In this document: positions 1 through 12,600 of the stretch, piece by piece
Position numbering within the stretch: position 1 is the first letter of the stretch
Layout of the letters: each line of letters opens with the position of its first letter
Assembly (NCBI GenBank): GCA_017562135.1
Contig: QEYB01000991.1
Span: 310,001 to 374,000 of the forward strand
Direction: 5' to 3'
DNA from: Dipylidium caninum
Lineage: Eukaryota; Platyhelminthes; Cestoda; Cyclophyllidea; Dipylidiidae
DNA length: 64,000 bases
Program-made: the position numbers and the translations under genes
Notes under the pieces: generated by a model
What the model was told of the DNA's origin: nothing
The model's input: the letters and a program-made list of their open reading frames with translations, nothing else
Database searches by the model: none

Positions 1-655
1 TAGGATTTTGATCTGCCGTCGCTCGACCGTCTCGTTGCCTTAAAAAGTGCCCGTCCAATTTGGGGAATTTATATTCTCAGCACATAATATTCCATTCCGC
101 ATTAGCAAGGAGGATGATGAAAATGAGGAAAAATACGTGCTCTAATTTGTAGCATTTGGGAGGATTTGTTGGCAGTCTAGATTACGCAGTGGCCATGCAG
201 ACATCAGCCAGACTATGACATACTTCATTTAAGGCTTAAGGGGAGTCGGAGGGTGGACGGTGAGTGCCTCTTTGCCCGTAACAAAGGCGATGGGGACTGG
301 TGAAACCCTCGTGTAATACAACTGCTCGAGACTATTTGGAAAACTCACCGTTTGACAGGATAAAATCACTCCAACAGAGGGGTAGGCAGCGAGTGAGGTT
401 GAAAATCCTGTCACTTTTGACATGATAATGGGGAAACCGTAATCCTGAGGTGTGCAGGAGCTTAGTGCACGGCGTTCTTTGCGAGAATGATTTGCATTGC
501 CAGTACGAACACACAGACTAGTTGTGTACATTGGGCTTTTAAACGTCCATTTGTGTCAAACGACGGCAAATTCGGTTTAAGGTTGTGTGGAAGCCTCCTT
601 TATTACAGAATTGCCATAAAGTGGCAAAATTTACGTGGTTCCTTTCATTTTATAG
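1..655. other. No confident gene; possible upstream PTP exon fragment at 4-33
   Basis: This stretch lies upstream of the first clear phosphatase exon. An AG at 2-3 is followed by a short open frame (DFDLPSLDRL) that would join in phase to the exon at 656 if the weak donor GTTGCC at 34 were used. The segment sits where the N-terminal helix of a PTP domain would be expected, but it is too short and the donor too poor to call. Nothing else in the stretch is supportable. Confidence 0.2.
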
Positions 656-3600
656 GTCATTCAAGGTGAAGGGGACGAGAGCGGCTTTTGTTCTGCTGCA
701 TTCGCCGAAGCAAATGAGAAGAAAAATCAGAACCAGCATGTTATTCCATGTAAGTCCCAAATGTAAAATTTTTGTGGAAATGCTGCATTTTTGTGAGCTG
801 GAGAAACCCCCGAGTCCGACATTGGCAACAGCCGCTGCCCTCCCCAGGTCCACCGACCTCATTTGAAGAACCCCAGTAAATAGGTTTTTATTACCTTAAC
901 TTGAAACCAAATCGCAACTTCATTACTGGATAAAGTTTAAGGGAGGGGGATCACAACGATACCGAATCGCCATTTTTTTCAGGACCACTTAGCAGCTAGA
1001 AGCCTAGCCAGTCTATTATCATTTCAGCAGCACCAAACACGTGTTAGGCAGCCGTCGTCGTCTCCGGTTGGCATGACAATGTAAGTGGGAATGACACTGT
1101 AGGAAAATGAGGAAATGAGATGAAAGAGGCTGCGCGAGGAGTCGTTACTTTGGCCGCTGGGAGGTGGGTCAGGGGTTTGCCGGTTCGGCCACCGCGTCCA
1201 CTGCTCGTGAGCGTTTTGCCCTCGGGTTGTTGCGCGCAACCCTGTTGCTGACCGACACTTGGCGGCCTGTCAACGGACGGCTGAGCTGTCAGTCAGGCGT
1301 GTTGAAATCAAACGCACGCGACAGCCGGAGACCGCATTTCCCGCCTTTTTTGTTTGATAGAAATATAATCAGGTCTAACAGTCTACCTATGCAAAGCTAA
1401 TAGCTGTTTTTGTTTCGAATTTTTAAAATGAGATTCTAAAAATATAAAGTCGAAATGTTGATATTTCGCCACACCAGTGTGACTGTTATGTGGAACTGTG
1501 TAATGAGAGTTAACAGGAGTAGAATTGCTTGTTAATTCAAACCAGATTTGCCTAAGCGGTTCTCCGCAAAATATTTATAAAATAGTTTCTACACAATTTG
1601 AGTAAGCACTGGGATGTTTTATAGACCAAATTCGCCATTTTTATTTCCTGTCTTATGTTGTAAAAAAAGCATGGATTCAGAAGGAAACAAAACCCCTCTG
1701 TCTGTGTGCGCCTTGAGAGGAGAGTCGGATTTCTACTGTACAACTTTATGAACCACGGTGGAGTGAAAAAAAATCAACCCCTACCACAAGAGGGTTGATC
1801 CAGTTCTTCGGCCTCCTTCTACGCCGCGTTGAGGAGCGGCAAAGGTTTGGCGTCCGTCGGGCAGGCGTCTCGCCTCCCCCGACCCTTCCCAGCACTTTCC
1901 GGCCAGCGGGGTGGGTGAAGACTCCATTGGCCAAAGCCATTTCCCCCCAAGTTCTGTGGGAATTACCGTGTTGCCGTCATGTCTAACATCCACATATGTT
2001 GGGTAAACAGGAGCACAAGCACGAGCACGAGCACGAGCACGTGCCTCATTTTGGCCTTCAACGTGTTTCCTCGGTCTCGCAGTGTCTCTTTCACGCTTTA
2101 ATTACAGCCTAATCCATGGTTAGCTAATTCATTTCTGACCCTTGATTTCACGCTGTTGACGAACATCATCGCACACTTTCTGAGTCTCGATGCTACACAA
2201 GGTGTTTGAGAAAAAGGCGAGCTTATTTAGCCCCTCTCCAGCGCGTAGACAACCAACCAGCCTTAATTACATTTGCCCACGTGGATATTGGGTTCGTGCT
2301 AAAGTGTCCTCTTTCTTTTCTCATCATCTCCCTTCGCCACAGACAATGACAATTGTGTGGTCCTTGAGCCGGAACCAGGCGAAGAAAACTCTACGTACAT
2401 CAATGCCAGTTGGGTTGACGTGAGTCAAATTGCTTGTATACTGTAAGCCGCAGACCGCCTCAAACATCGGCAACCGAAATAGTGGACGTTATAAGTAGCA
2501 AAAAGACTAGCTTTCGTTCGCTTGGGCTCCTTGGCAAACAGAAGTGTTCAGCGACACCGTAATATCGTAAAGTGAGTCGTGTCATGAGGGATGGTTTGGA
2601 AATCAGGAAAATTTGATTAAATCTACAGTTACAACCATTGAAGGTATGCCTATAAATTACGCCCACACCCTCTGCGTCGAGTGTGATGCAGCACAGACGT
2701 GTGAGTTCTCCGAACGACGACACCGACGACCCGCGTCATAAGACGTAAAGATTGCGCCTTGGCCGTCCGTGCAGCAAGATGAGGATGCATTTCTTAGGAG
2801 GTAGCGACTTGACAACCAAAAGGCCGACATGGACGGATGGACGGAACATTGAGTGCCGCCACAGACCGCCACTTGGAGGTATCGCAGGACAAAGATTACC
2901 TGAAAAGGCATATTTTTATACTCCCCCTCTAAGGGCAAATCGTGTTTGGTTGAGACGAAGAGAATCACTGGTTCTTTCAACTCGTCAGTAAGTTAAGGAA
3001 ATAGACAGAAAATTGTTCTCCTTGAAATGTCTTTTCAAGGCGATACAAAGAGTATCAGACGTCACCCATTTCCTGGTGTCAGCAACCGTGGTATTCGTCG
3101 TCTCTGCCATGCTTTGTCCCCCCCGTTTACCACCCAATCGCCGGACCCAGGCGTTTAGGTCACTGTTTATCTCTCCGCTAACAAATCCTAACCCGTAGGG
3201 GAGCGGTAAGGCTACGCAGTTGCCTGTCGCAGCCTCCAAAAGGAACTTTAATCCTCAGACCAACACTCCTTGCGTATTTAGTGTAAGCTTAAACCACTAC
3301 TTTAGATGTCGGCTTATTGTCTGAGCACACGTCGGCGTCTTGTATAGAAGGCCAGTGTGTAAATTCGCAACTATAATGTCCTCACAGCCTCTCATTTTTG
3401 GCGAGTTTAGGGCCAGGAACAGGAACGGAAGTACATAGCGACACAGGGGCCCAACATGAAGACCATTTCAGACTTCTGGCGGATGATTTGGCAATACAAC
3501 TGCCAGTGTATTGTCATGGTGACAAGCCTCTTCGAACATGCTCGTGTGAGTTTTCTTCCTCCAGGTTTCAAGACCTGGCAGCGTATCGGTCCGTCTCCTT

Positions 3601-6600
3601 TTGCAATCTCCAACATAAGTCGTCTTTACTCGCTCGTTGTCATAAATTGTTTTTCACGATATTGCACAATCGGCCGCAACCCCACGTAGTTGGTCCAGGC
3701 GATGAAACACACCTTCCCATCGTGTGATAAGCTTACGTAAATGATCGTCTCAAGATTGTCCCGCCGATTGCCAAAATAGAGTTTAGTTTTCAACAAACGC
3801 GCTGCCAACAATTTACAGAGTTGAGTGTGAGCCGATGCTTCAAATTCTCAGCACCTTTTTCGCTGGTAAGTCTTTTTGGATTCATAAATAAAGTCGACAA
3901 GTCAAGAATATCTCTACATTTCACCAACAAACTGACACTCTGGTATTGAGAAACTAAGTAGCCACGGCATGTTTTCGGCCTCCGGACGTAGTTAATATTG
4001 TGGTTCTTCCATTTTGTGAGGCTCTAACTCTTTTTACTCTGTGCGTGGAAAGGCTTGCCTTTTGCCGCCGTCGTTTAATCAGTTCACATTCGTATAATTG
4101 AACCGCATCTCCTCACACCAACTTAAACCAAGTAAAAAAAAATAAAATTTGAGAGTTCCTACGCCTTTGCTGTGATATTTCTGCTTAGGATGGCTTTGAA
4201 ACGCCTCACTGAATTGGGCTGAGCTTTTAACTACGCAACTTGCCTTCAGCCCACATTTGCCACTCGAGGAATTACTGCCATCAGCGCTTGTAGTAGAGGC
4301 AAGATTGCATTTAAAATACAAACTAGGTGGATAAAATCTCCCCATCCCTCCAATGTTTGATAGACCGCAGCAATGCATTTGCCGACTCTCTTTTTTTTCC
4401 ATCACTTCCTTTCCCGTGTTTACACGCGAAATTGCGGTGTGTTATGCTCGCAAGGCGACTATTATTAACTCGCAGAAAGTGGACTTCTTAAGCAGAATTG
4501 GCGCGAGTTTGTCAACTTTTTGTCACTCCAACATAATAATTTAGTCTTATCGTTCTTAGAGCCCCGCCTTCCTCCCAATGGTAGGGTTTGCGATGTAAGG
4601 AAAAATGGGGACTTTTCGCATTTAGACCCAATGTTACCATAGTTACTTTTGGAGGTTGCGTCCCCAGTAAAGATGAGAATCAGGTCCTCATTTGAAGGCA
4701 ATAACCTAAATAGTTTCCAAAGAGGACTCCGACTACATGAGCCATGTACTCCTCGGTGATTGCTTTGCGGCAATCCAGCGAGGGAAAAGTCAGACCACGC
4801 ACTGTGGGGAGACAGGAGAGTGGCCAAACGCGAGGAATTTCATTATCCGCGGAGCGCGTAGGGCCACGGAATGTTCATCACGCTTCTCCTTCGCTCAGAT
4901 AGGATCGGCCTCACAAAACAGTACTTTTCTTAGAGACATATGAAATCACTCCACCTCTTGAGTGGCTGAAAAGAGGCTTAGGCAAAGCGCTGAAAATCTA
5001 CTTTAGGCAACCGAAGGGAATGTGTGCCTTTGCCAAAGTTTGGTGTTAGGATAACCTGAAAAAGATGTAGTTAATTGGCCATTTGAGGTTATATCATGGG
5101 GCATGTGACGATAAGATGGTGTCAGGCAGATTTTGTGAGCTTGGAAATACCATAAGATGGTTTCCTAACACTGGACATTAATGATGAAACCTCCGCAACA
5201 ATCCAAATACATCCTCTTCCCTTCCTGAGGTGGGGGAGGATTTAAAAGTTGAGCACCTTTTTGCCAACACACACTGTTACGGGCACTTGCGCGTCACTCG
5301 TGCGACGTTCTATTTCGTCTCACTCGTCGACATGTCGATTTCACTGTGCAGGGAATTTGCAATTCCGCTGCCACTTGTGCCACGAACATCGTTGTCCCTG
5401 TTAAAATCGTCTACGCACTCAATGAAAACAACGGGGCCTTTGGAACTCAAATACGCGTCTCATTGCACCCGGCTGTCTGCCCGCCATGTGACAACCGAAG
5501 GAGTCTTATCTGATACCTACCGACGCTCGTTGTGACTCAAGTAGCCTCCCGTACATTAAAGCTGGGAGCCACTCCGCCTCTGTTATACCACGTGAACATT
5601 TGACATAATCCTGAGCTTTCGAAATGAACATAGTTGCTTTAAGGGGAAGTTGACTTCAGTGTGAAAAAGTTTTTCATTTTGTGACTCTCCTCTGCGACCG
5701 CATTTACACCGAAGTCTCAAATTACAGCCGACGATATGAGGTCTAGGAAAGCGTGGAACATTAAGTTTTACGACTTAAGTGGATGGATAGAATTCTTTGC
5801 TCGTGTCAATTGGGCTTCTTCCGGTTGAGGACAAATTATAAGAAAAAACGTCTACCTTTTTAGAAGTTAATGGCAGCATCTGCAGACCAGACCGCCTTAA
5901 CTGTTGAATGTACCTTTAGTCATCAGAAAATAAAACAACTAAAATCGAAATACTTAAAGTTTTACAGAAGAGCAAATCCATTCTCTTTCCCTTTCCACGT
6001 CGGTCTGATGAATAATTCATTTGGGACTGTCAGATTTTACAGGAGAGCGCTAAAGCCGCCCAATATTTCGTGCGTGGAGTCAATAAACTTCCGGCGTGTC
6101 ATATGGCCAAGGGCTAAGAGAGCGCACACAGCCAGGTTCCGTTTTTATCAGCATTTTTTTCAAAAGAATTCATTTTATTTTCTATTTCATTTAGCAACAA
6201 TGTGAGCGTTACTGGCCAGCATTTAGTTGCACGTTTGGTGCCATCAACGTTACAAGTCGCGATGCAATTAGCACGGCTCAGTACACTATCAGGGAGTTCC
6301 GTGTATGTAAGGTTAGTTTATAGGCCCTCTCTTACCGCATTTTGCGGGGTTTACATTACCACCGTTTTGAATCATATGCTCCTCAAATTGGGCATTGGCC
6401 CTAAGCACAAAATAACAAAGTTTAATTGCCATGGCGCTTCAAATCTCATACAGAAACCCATTATATATATTTGAGTTGTCTAAGAGGGTGGAAGTGAAAA
6501 ATGCGATTTATTTCAAAATTTTCAAACTGATCGTTTAGCAGGTTATCGCATTAAAATCCGTTTGTTTAAAAGCTAAAGTACACTAATATATTTAAGCGCA

Positions 6601-9600
6601 CGCGCTTTTTTCATTCCACCGCCGAAGACAAGTTTTTGCATTCTCCTATCTCACAGACTTGACGTTCATCATTTAAAATGGTGCGGATTACTGGAAGGTT
6701 TAAATTTGTTGTGAACCTAACTCATTGAATACAACAACCTCTTTGTAAAATGCCCCATAAAAGTGATGTACACCGAGTCAACCGACCACTGTGCCTTAAA
6801 AATTGACTTTATCATTTCTTTTACTGAGCTATTTCACGCTTTTTCTGGGCTCAAGTACACTGAGAGCCCAAAACAAATGACAGCTGTAGATGTTGCATTT
6901 GTCTAGTCTTCTTTGTTGGAAGAGCCCTGTTTTGATTTTAGTTTAGTAAGTAGACAGTCCTCCGGGTTAACTGTGTATCAACCTGGCACAGGCAGTGGCA
7001 CAAAATGACAGTATGGCTAATTTGGGCCTCCTACCACACTTTTTACCGTTGACAGGCTCAGAAACGTCAACATTATGCCCATTCATTGACTACTCTGCCG
7101 GCGGGTTACCAGGGTTTCCCTCCTCAATAGTGACATCAATTTTAGTTGGTCCAACCTTAGAAACAGAACAAAAGGGAAACTGCCTCCCCCCTCCCTTTCT
7201 GCCTACAAAGTAGGCACAATCAGTCCCGATAAGTGGACACTTAAAACATCCTTAGATCGTGCTTTTACCGACCTAATATCCTGATCCCCGCCAACGCGGA
7301 AGACTTGTCCTCTTTTCAGGCATTCCATGTCACTGTGTCTTAGGTCTAGACATCAAAGATAATTAAGTGCTTCCTGTCGAAGGTCTGAGGTCATAACCAA
7401 ACAGGCTATCCTCACAACCATCATATACCTCTTTGTAGCAAACAGTTATTCAGTCACGTAAAAATAATACTAGGATAAGCCTTGTACGCCTACAAGGTAA
7501 TGTACTTCTTTTATAACCGTTGCCCCCTCTATGTTGAGGATAAGAATACCCGGGTGTGCACGTGCTTGCAATAACCAACTATTTTCGACGATAAGACAAT
7601 TTCTACTCTCAAAATCAGGTGGATTATGGGACCTCATTTGTTTGATAAGGGGGAGAACCGACCGGTGAATAGCGGATGCTTTATCCACGTAAAAAAGTTA
7701 ATTTTCCAAGATAAGAGGCAACAGTCTAGCCCGTAACTTCGACGTACTGCGGAGCACGGACCTTCTTTTTTACTAAGAAAGTTAATCCTGTGAATCAGCT
7801 CGCAAAGGTTCTAAGTAGAGGCGTCCAAAACCCTCCTCTGCTTCACTTCCCTGATGAAAAATTGTTGCGCCTTATGCATCCATTCCCGTACACATCATTC
7901 ATCCCTTCGCCTAGTTTATTAAATTCCCATGTTATTTCCATGTTGAAGGCAGAGTAAACTGCTACTATGGGGAAAGAAGCTCTAAAAAAGAGATAGTGAG
8001 GCATACCATGGTGAGACGCTAATAAACACTCTATTTTAATCAGAGGGCGATTACGCCATCGGGAGCCTTCTCTGATTGAAATGTGTTGACTATTACACTC
8101 TTTGTGCATAATTAAACTGTATGATTTGCCTTCGTGACAGAATTGGTTCCGATTAAGTCGCCGCATTAAGATGCCGGTGAAGTTTGCAACCAAATGGTTA
8201 ATGAAACCAACTGCTTGCCTACACCCAAGAGGCCAGCCACATGAGAGGAGGTGCATCGATACCATGCCTCCCCTGTCACCAAAAGACCAGACTAAATGCT
8301 ACTACTGCGAGATAAGGAAAGTAAGAAATAAAGATAGGCTCGAAGTGAGGGCTATGAATTTTGATTTTCAGTGAAAATGTGGATAGAAGCTTAGCCAAAT
8401 TGTCAGTAGAAAGGCTTCAATGTGCACTACATCGGGTTGGCGTATTTCCTTTCGTGAGCGCGACGGGGATTTGAAAATTGTTATGTAGAGTAAATGGGTT
8501 TGCGAAGGAGTATTCCAGTCAAACTTTCGTCTACATTTCCTCTTTCTGCAAATAGAAAACTTATTTTTGGCTTTGTGTTAAGGCCATTAGTAGCAACTTG
8601 GTTTACTCGTCCAAAATTATGCAAGCATATTTGTATTGACGAGGTATTAACACCTTGAGGACATTCATTACCTCATTTTAGTGCTGGTAAGGTAAATCCC
8701 ATTACCGGAAAAGCCTTATGAAGGTTTAGACTGCTCGCCCGTGAAATCAGGCAAGGAAAGAAATTTCATGTGCTAACAAATGTACGGAGGAAGAAGCGCA
8801 CAAATCTCGTTTGAGGACGCTTCGACAAAAAACAAAATATCCTCATTAAGTTCGCATTTTTGACATATCAGCGATAGCAGATGAATTTTATGCAAGACAT
8901 AAATACATCTTAAAGTTGGCCGAGTATTTGAAGTACTCTCGAGATGTTAACCAGCGCTTCCCATGGTATTCGTCGAGTAATTTGAAATCCATTCAGATTG
9001 AGTTGACATCCCAAAAAGATTGCGACTTAAAGATTTGCATTTCACTTCATTGCCTGATAAGTCAACCAAAAAGTGTAAATATGCTACGGAATGGCAACAA
9101 GAAGATTCCTCCCGAGGAACCTTAAGTCGCTGCAACATGAGGCAATTTTGAAAGATTCCAGCGTCTGTGGGAATAACTGAAGCAAAGTCACCCAAGGCTT
9201 GGTTAATTAGTATTTCGGAGGAATCGGCTTGTCTACCTTAGAGAGTGTGAAGTAAATCTGCTCTACGTGAGAAGTTTCATCCACAATTTAACATTTCTAC
9301 TTTGCAAGAGTTATTAAAGGGCACCTTTGTACTTCTTTAACCACCGTTATAGGCAAAATGATCTCTTCGTGCCCACAGAATGTTCTCAAAATCAAGGAGT
9401 TATTCGTCTTAGTAACCTCGGAGCCCCTTTACTACCACAACTTTGCGTACCAAAGGGTAGCGTTAGGCTGTCTTACTGTCAAATTGTGTCAGACATTTTA
9501 TTTCACCCCGAATTTATATGGACGAGGAATTCTCAACAGCCCCCATAAAAGAATGAACAAGGTGGAAGCTTCACATTTTTCATTTAGAACGACGCACCCG

Positions 9601-12600
9601 AGGCAAAGCGGATAATTCGCCAATTCCAGTTGGATTCTTGGAGCAAGAACGGATTTCCCCTGATCGGTGCTGTCATAGAATTAACCGCGAAACTCTACGC
9701 ATGGAGGCAGAGTAGGGAGGGACCCATTGTGGTCCACTGCTCGTGAGTTCACCTGTTCTTCCCATTTATCATTGAATAAACACTCTGCATTCATCAAAAT
9801 TGGAGTGAGAAATCCGTGGAGGTGTTACATTTTTTATGATAACCTTTAGTCTCTTCTTCGAAATTTATACACTTGATGGTATCTTGATGCCGGTTTTGTT
9901 AGAAGCGGAACTAACACTCCTCGTACATAATCATTCTGCGCTCTGCCTTGAGAGCGTTTAATATGGCGAGGTATTTTACCCCTTAATTTGCATGCGAAGA
10001 TAAAATAATCGCTAAATAAAAGGGTCACACGAGCGGACTTCAATGCGAATGAACGGAACCGAGGGAGTCGACGATGGTGCGCAGCGCTTGTCCCCGGTGC
10101 CCGCCCCGACGGCACGCCACTGGCGCATCACAGGGGAAGGGTCCCGTGGTCAGAGTCGAAGACGAAGGAGAGGCGGTGTACTTCAACGGCGGCATCAGAT
10201 AACCATAAGGGAAAAGCGGGGGGCGACAGGTAAAAGTGGCAGGAAAGGGTGGCCGAGGCGGACAATGGGCAAACATTTATTTTACTGAGAGGCAATGGGG
10301 CTAATATGCGTAGATAGGGAGTTGAATGGCTCCTTTCAAAACAGTCCACTGTCAACTGGACTGGTACAATGGAACGACGATGGAATGCCTGTGGTCGTAC
10401 ATAGTAACTTGGCGGACAAAGACTTTGTGTGTTACAATAAATGGATCGCCTGTTAATAATTGTGAGTTGCACACAAATCCAGAACAACAGGCAAGAATCA
10501 GAAAAAAACTAGTAATAAATAATTTATACGAGAGTACTTTGTACTTTCACGGATCCTTTGAGGGGCTGTCTACTGTGTCGATCGAAATAAAGAGGTTCAT
10601 TCGCCAAATTAAAGCTCTCGTTGGAAAAATTTTCGAAGTGATCCTCGTTGACACATTAACCGTAGAACGAAAATCCACCACTGAGGTTAAATGAGTGACA
10701 TTACACAGCCTTGACGACTACATATTTCGTATAATCCGAGGACGTTCTACTACCCTCACTAAAACCTTCTTTTGCCCCGTCACCGCCAACAGAATCCGCC
10801 TCGTGGCGATTTCTGTAAATGGCGCAGAGTCTGGTGCGCCAAGCTTAACATCACTTGCTGCTGAACCACTTTGCTGCTCGCACAAAGTAGGTGGGTCGCA
10901 TTAAAGGCGGTCTTTTTCCGCCCTCTCCATCTCCCCTCTTTGTCGGCTCAGATAAACTGAATTATTCGGAGCGAAGGGGACAGTCCGGCCATCGGCATGA
11001 CGAGACGAGGTTCCGTGCAATTAGGCGCGAATTTGAGCGGACGACGACTGACGAGTTGCTGCCGTGTACTGCGGCCTCCTAAAGCCTATCTTTCGCATTT
11101 TTTCGCCTCCACACAAAGAGGCATCTGGACGTGACGGCTAATGGACATGGACATCTTCACATCAGTTAGCGATGTTTAAGTTACTCCGTTTTTTGGTCTT
11201 CCGTGACGAGGGTGCACGCCATTTTGCATCATAACACTACTAGTAAAAGCGACTGTTTCAGTCTCGGTTCAGTGTCGGTAAGCGGGACAAAAATGAATGG
11301 GTGATGAAACTCATAAAACTCGAAAGCGCATTAGTGCATTTTTTGAACAACTGAAACGCTAAACTGCTTTTGTTCTGCATCATTTTTGACTTAATCTTAA
11401 CATGGCCCAACCCCTCACAAACTTTTCCTCTAAAGAATGAATCACGCGGGGGCAATGACCCAAACAAAAAGGGGCAATTTTCTCTTAAAAAATGTGTTGG
11501 GTGTCAAATCGGGTTTACCGTCCTCATCAAGGCTTATTGTCAGGCTAAAGGTTTCAATGAAGCCTCCAGTTGTGGATAAAACGCTTAACTATCCGCCAAT
11601 TTCCTTGGTAAAAGTGAAACAACTGTCTGCACTTACTCACCATTTCTACCACTGCTGCGTCCCGGCACGGGATCATAAGTGGTCGCATAATTCACCGCTT
11701 TACAACCGTCGGGTACCTCCGCGGATTTTGCAATAACCAGGGCTGTGATTCACCTCTTCACCCTCGATCAAAAAACACGCTTTTTTGGTAAAAGGGAAGG
11801 CCACTTTGGGATGAGTGGAAGGAATGACACGTACGGGAAGTTCATACTCTTGTAAGTCTACTGTGGCGAATCCATTTGTCGCCTTTCTCGTATGTGTTGT
11901 GGTAGATAAACTTGCATAACCTCCAGTTACGGGAAATTTAAATTCCAGACGGGAATTTGTCCCCCGTTCTAAAATTGTCCTACGCGACTGCTAATGTTGC
12001 TGTTGCTGTTCTTCCCGTTTATTCAACGCATAACTCCGCTTTTTTTAAGTTTCCAAACAATGGGCAGTGCCAAGTTCCACCTCTCATAAATGGACAAGGT
12101 GTAATCGACGGAGAACTACACCAAAATAAATGTATCATTGCTCAAAACTACCTCCCTTATTTGTAAGGAATGGTTAACTGTGAATAAAGTGTCCTGGTCA
12201 CGAGTACATTGAGTCGCAAAGTCGGGGATAGGGAAGAGGGGAAGAGAGAGTAAAATACATTTTTTCCCATTAGAAGGAGCGGCCCACAAAAGCCCGGCTT
12301 TGTGAGCAGAAAATCAGTCCTCACTGGCCCAGGCTCAGATGAGTCCCTATTGCCTTCTCTCCCTGAATTCATGGTAAAATTCTGCCCATTTTGCTGTACT
12401 AGTTGGCATCTACAGTAGCACGAGACTGCATTAAGTTATTCTTAGTCGACCCACCAATTCCTCCGCTATAGGAGGCTGTCATTGCCCAAATGACCGGGAA
12501 CAGAACTAACGACCTCCCAGTGCTGAAGCGGCGGCCACTTTGGCTCCTCGAAGGTGATTAATTACTCCAGTTGATGAGCCACATTTGTCTATTTTTGGTT

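Noticed and set aside
5230..5535. Open frame that looked like the PTP segment after DFW (contains YGHLRVT)
   Set aside because: The exon at 6195-6302 (CERYWP, TIREFR) fits the family far better and joins both neighbours in phase 0; this frame has no suitable splice sites.
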